Assembly: GCF_027744825.2 (NCBI RefSeq)
Contig: NW_026527054.1
Coordinates: 1,302,001-1,366,000 of the forward strand
DNA: 64,000 nt
Origin: Synchiropus splendidus
Taxonomy: Eukaryota > Chordata > Actinopteri > Syngnathiformes > Callionymidae
Direction of reading: 5' to 3'
In this document: piece by piece, positions 43,001 to 52,900 of the stretch
Position numbering within the stretch: position 1 is the first letter of the stretch
Layout: each line of letters opens with the position of its first letter
The notes under the pieces: generated by a model
The model's input: the letters and a program-made list of their open reading frames with translations, nothing else
Told to the model about the DNA's origin: nothing
Database searches by the model: none
Position numbers and translations under genes: made by a program

Positions 43001-45307
43001 AAAAGTTATGGCACAATGCACAAAAACGCTTTTCAGCCTGAGATAAGGTGGGTTTCGGAACGCCAAACATAAAAGTGTTGATAACTTTGGAAAAACACTT
43101 CAGACAGTTTAGATTTGATGTGCAACTACTAGAAAGACCCTTTCTGCTATAGTGGGAGGTTAAAATTTCATGTTCTGAAGCTTCCCTGAAAAGTTATGGC
43201 ACAATGCACAAAAACGCTTTTCAGCCTGAGATAAGGTGGGTTTCGGAACGCCAAACATAAAAGTGTTAATAACTTTGGAAAAACACTTCAGACAGTTTAG
43301 ATTTGATGTGCAACTACTAGAAAGACCCTTTCTGCTATAGTGGGAGGTTAAAATTTCATGTTCTGAAGCTTCCCTGAAAAGTTATGGCACAATGCACAAA
43401 AACGCTTTTCAGCCTGAAATAAGGTGGGTTTCGGAACGCCAAACATAAAAGTGTTGATAACTTTCGAAAAACACTTCAGACAGCTTAGATTTGATGTGCA
43501 CCTACTAGAAAGACCCTTTCTGCTATAGTGGGAGGTTAAAATTTCATGTTCTGAAGCTTCCCTGAAAAGTTATGGCACAATGCACAAAAACGCTTTTCAG
43601 CCTGAGATAAGGTGGGTTTCGGAACGCCAAACATAAAAGTGTTGATAACTTTCGAAAAACACTTCAGAGAGCTTAGATTTGATGTGCACCTACTAGAAAG
43701 ACCCTTTCTGCTATAGTGGGAGGTTAAAATTTCATGTTCTGAAGCTTCCCTGAAAAGTTATGGCACAATGCGTAAAAACGCTTTTCAGCCTGAGATAAGG
43801 TGGGTTTCGGAACGCCAAACATAAAAGTGTTGATAACTTTGGAAAAACACTTCAGACAGTTTAGATTTGATGTGCAACTACTAGAAAGACCCTTTCTGCT
43901 ATAGTGGGAGGTTAAAATTTCATGTTCTGAAGCTTCCCTGAAAAGTTATGGCACAATGCACAAAAACGCTTTTCAGCCTGAGATAAGGTGGGTTTCGGAA
44001 CGCCAAACATAAAAGTGTTGATAACTTTCGAAAAACACTTCAGAGAGCTTAGATTTGATGTGCACCTACTAGAAAGACCCTTTCTGCTATAGTGGGAGGT
44101 TAAAATTTCATGTTCTGAAGCTTCCCTGAAAAGTTATGGCGCAATGCACAAAAACGCTTTTCAGCCTGAGATAAGGTGGGTTTCGGAACGCCAAACATAA
44201 AAGTGTTAATAACTTTGGAAAAACACTTCAGACAGTTTAGATTTGATGTGCAACTACTAGAAAGACCCTTTCTGCTATAGTGGGAGGTTAAAATTTCATG
44301 TTCTGAAGCTTCCCTGAAAAGTTATGGCACAATGCACAAAAACGCTTTTCAGCCTGAGATAAGGTGGGTTTCGGAACGCCAAACATAAAAGTGTTAATAA
44401 CTTTGGAAAAACACTTCAGACAGTTTAGATTTGATGTGCAACTACTAGAAAGACCCTTTCTGCTATAGTGGGAGGTTAAAAATTCATGTTCTGAAGCTTC
44501 CCTGAAAAGTTATGACACAATGCACAAAAACGCTTTTCAGCCTGAGATAAGGTGGGTTTCGGAACGCCAAACATAAAAGTGTTGATAACTTTGGAAAAAC
44601 ACTTCAGACAGTTTAGATTTGATGTGCAACTACTAGAAAGACCCTTTCTGCTATAGTGGGAGGTTAAAATTTCATGTTCTGAAGCTTCCCTGAAAAGTTA
44701 TGGCACAATGCACAAAAACGCTTTTCAGCCTGAGATAAGGTGGGTTTCGGAACGCCAAACATAAAAGTGTTGATAACTTTCGAAAAACACTTCAGAGAGC
44801 TTAGATTTGATGTGCACCTACTAGAAAGACCCTTTCTGCTATAGTGGGAGGTTAAAATTTCATGTTCTGAAGCTTCCCTGAAAAGTTATGGCGCAATGCA
44901 CAAAAACGCTTTTCAGCCTGAGATAAGGTGGGTTTCGGAACGCCAAACATAAAAGTGTTAATAACTTTGGAAAAACACTTCAGACAGTTTAGATTTGATG
45001 TGCAACTACTAGAAAGACCCTTTCTGCTATAGTGGGAGGTTAAAATTTCATGTTCTGAAGCTTCCCTGAAAAGTTATGGCACAATGCACAAAAACGCTTT
45101 TCAGCCTGAGATAAGGTGGGTTTCGGAACGCCAAACATAAAAGTGTTAATAACTTTGGAAAAACACTTCAGACAGTTTAGATTTGATGTGCACCTACTAG
45201 AAAGACCCTTTCTGCTATAGTGGGAGGTTAAAATTTTATGTTCTGAAGCTTCCCTGAAAAGTTATGGCACAATGCACAAAAACGCTTTTCAGCCTGAGAT
45301 AAGGTGG
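38916..45307. repeat. Tandem 17-monomer higher-order repeat, two full copies
   Basis: Units 38916-42111 and 42112-45307 are directly adjacent, each 3,196 bp (17 x 188). Shared markers: CAGATTA 39345/42541, CTTTTAAAAAA 39705/42901, CTGAAATAAGG about 40220/43416, the GACAC variant 41318/44514 and AAAATTTTATG about 42041/45237. The copies look nearly identical by eye, so this is probably one of the youngest duplications in the window. Confidence 0.88.
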
Positions 45308-45640
45308 GTTTCGGAACGCCAAACATAAAAGTGTTAATAACTTTGGAAAAACACTTCAGACAGTTTAGATTTGATGTGCAACTACTAGAAAGACCCTTTC
45401 TGCTATAGTGGGAGGTTAAAATTTCATGTTCTGAAGCTTCCCTGAAAAGTTATGGCACAATGCACAAAAACGCTTTTCAGCCTGAGATAAGGTGGGTTTC
45501 GGAACGCCAAACATAAAAGTGTTAATAACTTTGGAAAAACACTTCAGACAGTTTAGATTTGATGTGCAACTACTAGAAAGACCCTTTCTGCTATAGTGGG
45601 AGGTTAAAAATTCATGTTCTGAAGCTTCCCTGAAAAGTTA

Positions 45641-45649
45641 TGACACAAT
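45641..45649. repeat. Target-site duplication, left copy (9 bp)
   Basis: TGACACAAT immediately precedes the transposon and is repeated exactly at 49893-49901. It belongs to the satellite subtype with A at monomer position 148 (TGACACAAT in place of TGGCACAAT). Confidence 0.97.
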
Positions 45650-45794
45650 ACTGGCATCACGCTAGCCCGCGAGCTACAAATACCCATCTCGCCAGCCCAC
45701 TCAAAAAAAAGTATGAGCGTCTATTTGTGCCGTTACGGTAGCGACTCCGTAAGCTCCAGTAAAGTGTAGTTGTGTGTTACGGAGATGATAAATA
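45650..45794 (+). repeat. Transposon terminal inverted repeat, left (145 bp)
   Basis: It pairs with the reverse complement of 49748-49892 without gaps, with about nine mismatches by eye. Most lie at the A-rich stretch at 45700-45715. The outermost 23 bases are identical. It contains the dyad TTACGG/CCGTAA separated by 8 bases (about 45733-45752), kept on the right except for one base, plus a second GTTACGG further in. It is much less AT-rich than the element's interior. These features are compatible with transposase-binding sites, which is inference. Confidence 0.95.
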
Positions 45795-45889
45795 GACGTT
45801 ATGTATTTCAAGAAAGTGTCTTCAACGTTTTTTAAAACAAAAATACAGCTTAAACACTGTAAAAATATGGATATTATTAAAAAAAGACC
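45795..45889. other. Left junction between terminal repeat and tandem arm
   Basis: AT-rich sequence with no counterpart at the right end. From about 45850 (AACACTGTAAAAATATGG) it resembles the last third of the 160-bp unit and probably is a decayed partial unit. No gene or regulatory site is recognised. Confidence 0.6.
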
Positions 45890-47330
45890 ACAAGAGGTTA
45901 GTGAAATCTTTCACTGGATTCCTGTTCAGGGAGCTCTACTCTACTATCCCTGTGAGTTTGAAGAGTTTTTACTGTAGTATTCTGAAATAAATTGACTTTA
46001 TGTACTGTAATAACATGTATATTATAAAAGAAATTATATAAAATAAACCAAAAGAGGTTAGTGAAATCTTTCACTGGATTCCTGATCAGGGAGCTCTACT
46101 CTACTATCCCTGTAAGTTTGAAGAGGTTTTACTGTAGAATTCTGAAATAAATTGACTTTATGTATTGTAATAACATGTATACAATGAAAAAATTATATAA
46201 AATAAACTAAAAGAGGTTAGTGAAATCTTTCACCGGATTCCTGATCAGGGAGCTCTACTCTACTATCCCTGTGAGTTTGAAGAGTTTTTACTGTAGAATT
46301 ACTAAAATAAATTGACTTTATGTATTGTAATAACATGTATACAATGAAAAAATTATATAAAATAAACTAAAAGAGGTTAGTGAAATCTTTCACCGGATTC
46401 CTGATCAGGGAGCTCTACTCTACTATCCCTGTGAGTTTGAAGAGTTTTTACTGTAGAATTCTGAAATAAATTGACTTTATGTACTGTAATAACATGTATA
46501 TTATAAAAAAAAATTTATAAAAAAAACTACAAGAGGTTAGTGAAATCTTTCACTGGATTCCTGTTCAGGGAGCTCTACTCTACTATCTCTGTGAGTTTGA
46601 AGAGTTTTTACTGTAGAATTATGAAATAAATTGACTTTATGTACTATGACAACATGGATATTTAAAAAATAATTATATAAAAAAAAAAACTACATGAGGT
46701 TAGTGAAATCTTTCACTGCATTCCTGTTCAGGGAGCTCTACTCTACTATCTCTGTGAGTTTGAAGAGTTTTTACTGTAGAATTATGAAATAAATTGACTT
46801 TATGCATTGTAATAACATGTATACAATGAAAAAATTATATAAAATAAACTAAAAGAGGTTAGTGAAATCTTTCACCGGATTCCTGATCAGGGAGCTCTAC
46901 TCTACTATCCCTGTGAGTTTGAAGAGTTTTTACTGTAGAATTCTGAAATAAATTGACTTTATGTACTGTAATAACATGTATATTATAAAAAAAAATTTAT
47001 AAAAAAAACTACAAGAGGTTAGTGAAATCTTTCACTGCATTCCTGTTCAGGGAGCTCTACTCTACTATCCCTGTGAGTTTGAAGAGTTTTTACTGTAGAA
47101 TTAAGAAATAAATTAACTATGTATTGTAATAACAAGTATATTATGAAAAAATTATATTAAAAAAACTACATGAGGTTAGTGAAATCTTTCACTGGATTCC
47201 TGTTTAGGGAGCTCTACTCTACTATCCCTGTGAGTTTGGAGCGTTTTAATTTGTAATTACAAAATAATTACACCTTATGTCATAATAACACGTGCATAAA
47301 AAAAGGGCCTAGTGAAATGTCACTGGATTC
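45880..47330 (+). repeat. Left arm: tandem array of about 160-bp units
   Basis: Using GGTTAGTGAAATC as the marker, units start at 45896, 46056, 46215, 46375, 46535, 46698, 46857, 47017 and 47174 (period 157-163 bp; nine clear copies). A shortened, diverged unit at about 47304 (GGGCCTAGTGAAATGTCAC) follows. Each unit has a conserved core and an AT-rich, length-variable linker. The core contains the dyad AGTGAAA-TC-TTTCACT and CAGGGA paired with TCCCTG around GCTCTACTCTACTA. It is unrelated to the 188-bp satellite and non-coding. Confidence 0.93.
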
Positions 47331-47649
47331 GTGTTCAAGGTGCTATTCTCTACTTTCCCTGTGAGTTTCAAGAGTTTGTAAAACACATTATGTCATGTAG
47401 CAACATGCACAGTAGGAGTCATTTAAGAAAACCAGAGTCACTAAAGAAAGTCATTTAAGAAAACCACAAGAGGCAAGTCAATTTTTTTTCCACTGGATTC
47501 ATGTTTAGGAAGTGCTTGGCTACTCGCCCACGGAATTTGTGTACTTTTTACTTTGCAATTCTTGCAGTGACTTTTTTTAATTGTTTTCACTGTTGGTTCC
47601 AAAAAACGGAAAAATGACTACTCCCAAACACAACTTACCTCTCACTTAC
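47331..47649. other. Central loop of the foldback element
   Basis: About 320 bp not matched between the arms. It holds remnants of the 160-bp unit: a continuation of the 47304 unit, and a strongly diverged one at about 47463-47570 (CACAAGAGGCAAGT, later CACTGGATTCATGTTTAGGA). It also has an exact 18-bp direct repeat, AGTCATTTAAGAAAACCA, at 47417-47434 and 47449-47466. There is no ORF of note and no transposase trace, so this is not a decayed gene that I can recognise. Confidence 0.75.
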
Positions 47650-49679
47650 GAATCCAGTGACATTTCACTAGGCCCTTTTTTTATGCACGTGTTATTATGA
47701 CATAAGGTGTAATTATTTTGTAATTACAAATTAAAACGCTCCAAACTCACAGGGATAGTAGAGTAGAGCTCCCTAAACAGGAATCCAGTGAAAGATTTCA
47801 CTAACCTCATGTAGTTTTTTAAATATAATTTTTTCATAATATACTTGTTATTACAATACATAGTTAATTTATTTCTTAATTCTACAGTAAAAACTCTTCA
47901 AACTCACAGGGATAGTAGAGTAGAGCTCCCTGAACAGGAATGCAGTGAAAGATTTCACTAACCTCATGTAGTTTTTTTTTTATATAATTATTTTTTTAAT
48001 ATCCATGTTGTCATAGTACATAAAGTCAATTTATTTCATAATTCTACAGTAAAAACTCTTCAAACTCACAGGGATAGTAGAGTAGAGCTCCCTGAACAGG
48101 AATCCAGTGAAAGATTTCACTAACCTCTTGTGGTCTTTTTTATATAATTTTTTTCATTATATACATCTTATTACAGTACATGAAGTCCATTTATTTCATA
48201 ATTCTACAGTAAAAACACTCCAAACTCACATGGATAGTAGAGCAGAGCTCCCTGAACAGGAATCCAGTGAAAGATTTCACTAACCTCTTGTAGTTTTTTT
48301 TATAAATATTTTTTATAATATACATGGTATTACAGTACATAAAGTCAATTTATTTCAGAATTCTACAGTAAAAACTCTTCAAACTCACAGGGATAGTAGA
48401 GTAGACCACCATGAACAGGAATCCAGTGAAAGATTTCACTAACCTCTTGTAGTTTTTTTTATATAATTTTTTATTAATATCCATGTTGTCAGAGTACATG
48501 AAGTCTATTTATTTCATAATTCTACAGTAAAAACACTCCAAACTCACAGGGATAGTAGAGTAGACCACCCTGAACAGGAATGCAGTGAAAGATTTCACTA
48601 ACCTCATGTAGTTTTTTTTTTATATAATTATTTTTTTAATATCCATGTTGTCATAGTACATAAAGTCAATTTATTTCATAATTCTACAGTAAAAACTCTT
48701 CAAACTCACAGGGATAGTAGAGTAGACCACCATGAACAGGAATCCAGTGAAAGATTTCACTAACCTCTTGTAGTTTTTTTTATAAATATTTTTTCATTAT
48801 ATACATGTTATTACAGTACATAGAGTTAATTTATTTCATAATTCTACAGTAAAAACACTCCAAACTCACAGAGATAGTAGAGTAGAGCTCCCTGAACAGG
48901 AATGCAGTGAAAGATTTCACTAACCTCATGTAGTTTTTTTTTTATATAATTATTTTTTTAATATCCATGTTGTCATAGTACATAAAGTCAATTTATTTCA
49001 TAATTCTACAGTAAAAACTCTTCAAACTCACAGGGATAGTAGAGTAGAGCTCCCTGAACAGGAATCCAGTGAAAGATTTCACTAACCTCTTGTAGTTTTT
49101 TTAATATAATTTTTTCATAATATACTTGTTATTACAGTACATAAAGTGGATTTATTTTATAATTCTACAGTAAAAACTCTTCAAACTCACAGGGATAGTA
49201 GAGTAGACCACCATGAACAGGAATTGAGTGAAAGATTTCACTAACCTCTTTTAGTTTATTTTATATAATTTTTTATTTCATAATATATTTGTTATTACAA
49301 TACATAAAGTCAATTTATTTTATAATTCTACAGTAAAAACACTCCAAACTCACAGGGATAGTAGAGTAGACCACCATGAACAGGAATCCAGTGAAAGATT
49401 TCACTAACCTCTTGTAGTTTTTTTTATAAATATTTTTTTTATAATATACATGTTATTACAGTACATAAAGTCAATTTATTTCAGAATTCTACAGTAAAAC
49501 CTCTTCAAACTTACAGGGATAGTAGAGTAGAGCTCCCTGAACAGGAATCCAGTGAAAGATTTCACTAACCTCTTGTAGTTTTTTTTATAAATATTTTTTT
49601 ATAATATACATGTTATTACAGTACATAAAGTCAATTTATTTCAGAATTCTACAGTAAAAACACTCCAAACTCACCTCTT
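47650..49679 (-). repeat. Right arm: tandem array of about 160-bp units, inverted
   Basis: The same repeat family as the left arm, in reverse orientation. The marker GTGAAAGATTTCAC starts at 47788, 47945, 48107, 48267, 48426, 48585, 48747, 48907, 49069, 49228, 49391 and 49552 (twelve copies, period 157-163 bp). Several units (about 48403, 48563, 48728, 49205 and 49370) have GTAGACCACC in place of GTAGAGCTCC, a variant not seen in the left arm. At about 49668 the last unit jumps from CAAACTCAC directly to CTCTTGTGG, missing the middle of the core. Three extra copies relative to the left arm show that the arms change length independently. Confidence 0.93.
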
Positions 49680-49747
49680 GTGGTTTTTGTAATATGTGTT
49701 CTTAATCATATTTATTTATATAATATATTTTATATAATATTTAATAA
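49680..49747. other. Right junction between tandem arm and terminal repeat
   Basis: Very AT-rich sequence with many TATA/ATAT steps, unrelated to the left junction. A forward ORF of 62 codons runs from here through the right terminal repeat, but it is a by-product of non-coding sequence, with no recognisable domain. Confidence 0.6.
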
Positions 49748-49892
49748 TATTTATCATCTCCGTAACACACAACTACCCTTTACTGGCGCTTACGGAGTCG
49801 CTACCGTATCGGCACAAATAGACGCGCATGGTTTTTTTTTTGTGGGCTGGCGAGATGGGTATTTGTAGATCGCGGGCTAGCGTGATGCCAGT
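49748..49892 (-). repeat. Transposon terminal inverted repeat, right (145 bp)
   Basis: Reverse-complement partner of 45650-45794, same length, about nine mismatches. Its outer end reads GCTAGCGTGATGCCAGT and is followed directly by the second 9-bp duplication copy. The T-run at about 49831-49840 replaces the TC plus A8 stretch of the left repeat. Confidence 0.95.
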
Positions 49893-49901
49893 TGACACAA
49901 T
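49893..49901. repeat. Target-site duplication, right copy (9 bp)
   Basis: TGACACAAT, identical to 45641-45649. The satellite resumes at the next base. 45496-45649 plus 49902-49935 gives 154 + 34 = 188 bp, one complete monomer. Confidence 0.97.
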
Positions 49902-49935
49902 GCACAAAAACGCTTTTCAGCCTGAGATAAGGTGG

Positions 49936-52900
49936 GTTTCGGAACGCCAAACATAAAAGTGTTAATAACTTTGGAAAAACACTTCAGACAGTTTAGATTT
50001 GATGTGCAACTACTAGAAAGACCCTTTCTGCTATAGTGGGAGGTTAAAATTTCATGTTCTGAAGCTTCCCTGAAAAGTTATGGCACAATGCGTAAAAACG
50101 CTTTTCAGCCTGAGATAAGGTGGGTTTCGGAACGCCAAACATAAAAGTGTTGATAACTTTTGAAAAACACTTCAGACAGCTTAGAAGTGATGTGCAACTA
50201 CTAGAAAGACCCTTTCTGCTATAGTGGGAGGTTAAAATTTCATGTTCTGAAGCTTCCCTGAAAAGTTATGGCACAATGCACAAAAACGCTTTTCAGCCTG
50301 AGATAAGGTGGGTTTCGGAACGCCAAACATAAAAGTGTTAATAACTTTGGAAAAACACTTCAGACAGTTTAGATTTGATGTGCAACTACTAGAAAGACCC
50401 TTTCTGCTATAGTGGGAGGTTAAAATTTCATGTTCTGAAGCTTCCCTGAAAAGTTATGGCACAATGCACAAAAACGCTTTTCAGCCTGAGATAAGGTGGG
50501 TTTCGGAACGCCAAACATAAAAGTGTTAATAACTTTGGAAAAACACTTCAGACAGTTTAGATTTGATGTGCAACTACTAGAAAGACCCTTTCTGCTATAG
50601 TGGGAGGTTAAAATTTCATGTTCTGAAGCTTTCCTGAAAAGTTATGGCACAATGCACAAAAACGCTTTTCAGCCTGAGATAAGGTGGGTTTCGGAACGCC
50701 AAACATAAAAGTGTTGATAACTTTTGAAAAACACTTCAGACAGCTTAGATTTGATGTGCAACTACTAGAAAGACGCTTTCTGCTATAGTGGGAGGTTAAA
50801 ATTTCATGTTCTGAAGCTTCCCTGAAAAGTTATGGCACAATGCACAAAAACGCTTTTCAGCCTGAGATAAGGTGGGTTTCGGAACGCCAAACATAAAAGT
50901 GTTAATAACTTTGGAAAAACACTTCAGACAGTTTAGATTTGATGTGCAACTACTAGAAAGACCCTTTCTGCTATAGTGGGAGGTTAAAATTTCATGTTCT
51001 GAAGCTTCCCTGAAAAGTTATGGCACAATGCACAAAAACGCTTTTCAGCCTGAGATAAGGTGGGTTTCGGAACGCCAAACATAAAAGTGTTAATAACTTT
51101 GGAAAAACACTTCAGACAGTTTAGATTTGATGTGCAACTACTAGAAAGACCCTTTCTGCTATAGTGGGAGGTTAAAATTTCATGTTCTGAAGCTTCCCTG
51201 AAAAGTTATGGCACAATGCACAAAAACGCTTTTCAGCCTGAGATAAGGTGGGTTTCGGAACGCCAAACATAAAAGTGTTAATAACTTTGGAAAAACACTT
51301 CAGACAGTTTAGATTTGATGTGCAACTACTAGAAAGACCCTTTCTGCTATAGTGGGAGGTTAAAATTTCATGTTCTGAAGCTTTCCTGAAAAGTTATGGC
51401 ACAATGCACAAAAACGCTTTTCAGCCAGAGATAAGGTGGGTTTCGGAACGCCAAACATAAAAGTGTTGATAACTTTTGAAAAACACTTCAGACAGCTTAG
51501 ATTTGATGTGCAACTACTAGAAAGACCCTTTCTGCTATAGTGGGAGGTTAAAATTTCATGTTCTGAAGCTTTCCTGAAAAGTTATGGCACAATGCACAAA
51601 AACGCTTTTCAGCCTGAGATAAGGTGGGTTTCGGAACGCCAAACATAAAAGTGTTGATAACTTTTGAAAAACACTTCAGACAGCTTAGATTTGATGTGCA
51701 ACTTCTAGAAAGACCCTTTCTGCTATAGTGGGAGGTTAAAATTTCATGTTCTGAAGCTTCCCTGAAAAGTTATGGCACAATGCACAAAAACGCTTTTCAG
51801 CCTGAGATAAGGTGGGTTTCGGAACGCCAAACATAAAAGTGTTAATAACTTTGGAAAAACACTTCAGACAGTTTAGATTTGATGTGCAACTACTAGAAAG
51901 ACCCTTTCTGCTATAGTGGGAGGTTAAAAATTCATGTTCTGAAGCTTCCCTGAAAAGTTATGACACAATGCACAAAAACGCTTTTCAGCCTGAGATAAGG
52001 TGGGTTTCGGAACGCCAAACATAAAAGTGTTAATAACTTTGGAAAAACACTTCAGACAGTTTAGATTTGATGTGCAACTACTAGAAAGACCCTTTCTGCT
52101 ATAGTGGGAGGTTAAAATTTCATGTTCTGAAGCTTCCCTGAAAAGTTATGGCACAATGCGTAAAAACGCTTTTCAGCCTGAGATAAGGTGGGTTTCGGAA
52201 CGCCAAACATAAAAGTGTTGATAACTTTTGAAAAACACTTCAGACAGCTTAGATTTGATGTGCAACTACTAGAAAGACCCTTTCTGCTATAGTGAGAGGT
52301 TAAAATTTCATGTTCTGAAGCTTCCCTGAAAAGTTATGGCACAATGCACAAAAACGCTTTTCAGCCTGAGATAAGGTGGGTTTCGGAACGCCAAACATAA
52401 AAGTGTTAATAACTTTGGAAAAACACTTCAGACAGTTTAGATTTGATGTGCAACTACTAGAAAGACCCTTTCTGCTATAGTGGGAGGTTAAAATTTCATG
52501 TTCTGAAGCTTCCCTGAAAAGTTATGGCACAATGCACAAAAACGCTTTTCAGCCTGAGATAAGGTGGGTTTCGGAACGCCAAACATAAAAGTGTTAATAA
52601 CTTTGGAAAAACACTTCAGACAGTTTAGATTTGATGTGCAACTACTAGAAAGACCCTTTCTGCTATAGTGGGAGGTTAAAATTTCATGTTCTGAAGCTTT
52701 CCTGAAAAGTTATGGCACAATGCACAAAAACGCTTTTCAGCCTGAGATAAGGTGGGTTTCGGAACGCCAAACATAAAAGTGTTGATAACTTTTGAAAAAC
52801 ACTTCAGACAGCTTAGATTTGATGTGCAACTACTAGAAAGACGCTTTCTGCTATAGTGGGAGCTTAAAATTTCATGTTCTGAAGCTTCCCTGAAAAGTTA

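Larger units (their letters stand above)
1..45649. repeat. 188-bp satellite DNA array, left block
   Basis: Head-to-tail tandem array in one orientation. Taking GTTTCGGAAC as the monomer start, starts fall at 1, 189, 377, 565 and so on, and the phase holds for 156 monomers to 29329. One 187-bp monomer follows, and the new phase then holds to the start at 45496, where the monomer is cut after 154 bp by the transposon. This makes 242 complete monomers. Copies differ mainly by single-base substitutions. Variable monomer positions seen repeatedly are 29 (G/A), 38-39 (GG, CG, TG, TA), 54 (C/G), 57 (C/T), 74 (C/A), 77 (A/T), 88 (C/G), 115 (T/A), 118 (C/T), 133 (C/T), 148 (G/A), 150 (A/G) and 157-158 (AC/GT). 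Nearly every copy has a HindIII site (AAGCTT). The length is not a multiple of three and stops occur in every frame, so it is non-coding. I do not recognise the family. Confidence 0.98.
45650..49892. mobile_element. Non-autonomous foldback-type DNA transposon, 4,243 bp
   Basis: It begins ACTGGCATCACGCTAGCCCG and ends with the reverse complement. It is flanked by a perfect 9-bp duplication. From outside in it has 145-bp terminal inverted repeats, AT-rich junctions, inverted arms of about 160-bp tandem repeats (45880-47330 and 47650-49679) and a central loop. No ORF of transposase size exists in any frame, so it must have been mobilised in trans. A 9-bp duplication with long arms built of tandem repeats is known for Foldback and some Mutator-like (MuDR/Rehavkus) elements; this placement is inference because no transposase is present. 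Merlin elements also make 8-9-bp duplications but usually have short, simple termini. The element is single-copy here and absent from all paralogous satellite units, so it probably arrived after them. Confidence 0.93.

Noticed and set aside
1..45649. CRISPR-like regular repeats
   Set aside because: The repeats are contiguous 188-bp units with no unique spacers and no associated genes.
47331..47649. Decayed transposase gene in the element centre
   Set aside because: The loop is only about 320 bp, contains remnants of the 160-bp unit, and shows no coding frame.
49680..49868. Forward ORF of 62 codons at the right end of the transposon
   Set aside because: It crosses AT-rich junction sequence into the terminal inverted repeat and has no domain, no counterpart at the left end and no plausible transposase feature.
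45650..49892. Retroelement or Helitron identity for the insertion
   Set aside because: Perfect 9-bp duplication and 145-bp inverted termini exclude a Helitron. There is no poly-A tail, LTR or reverse transcriptase to suggest a retroelement.
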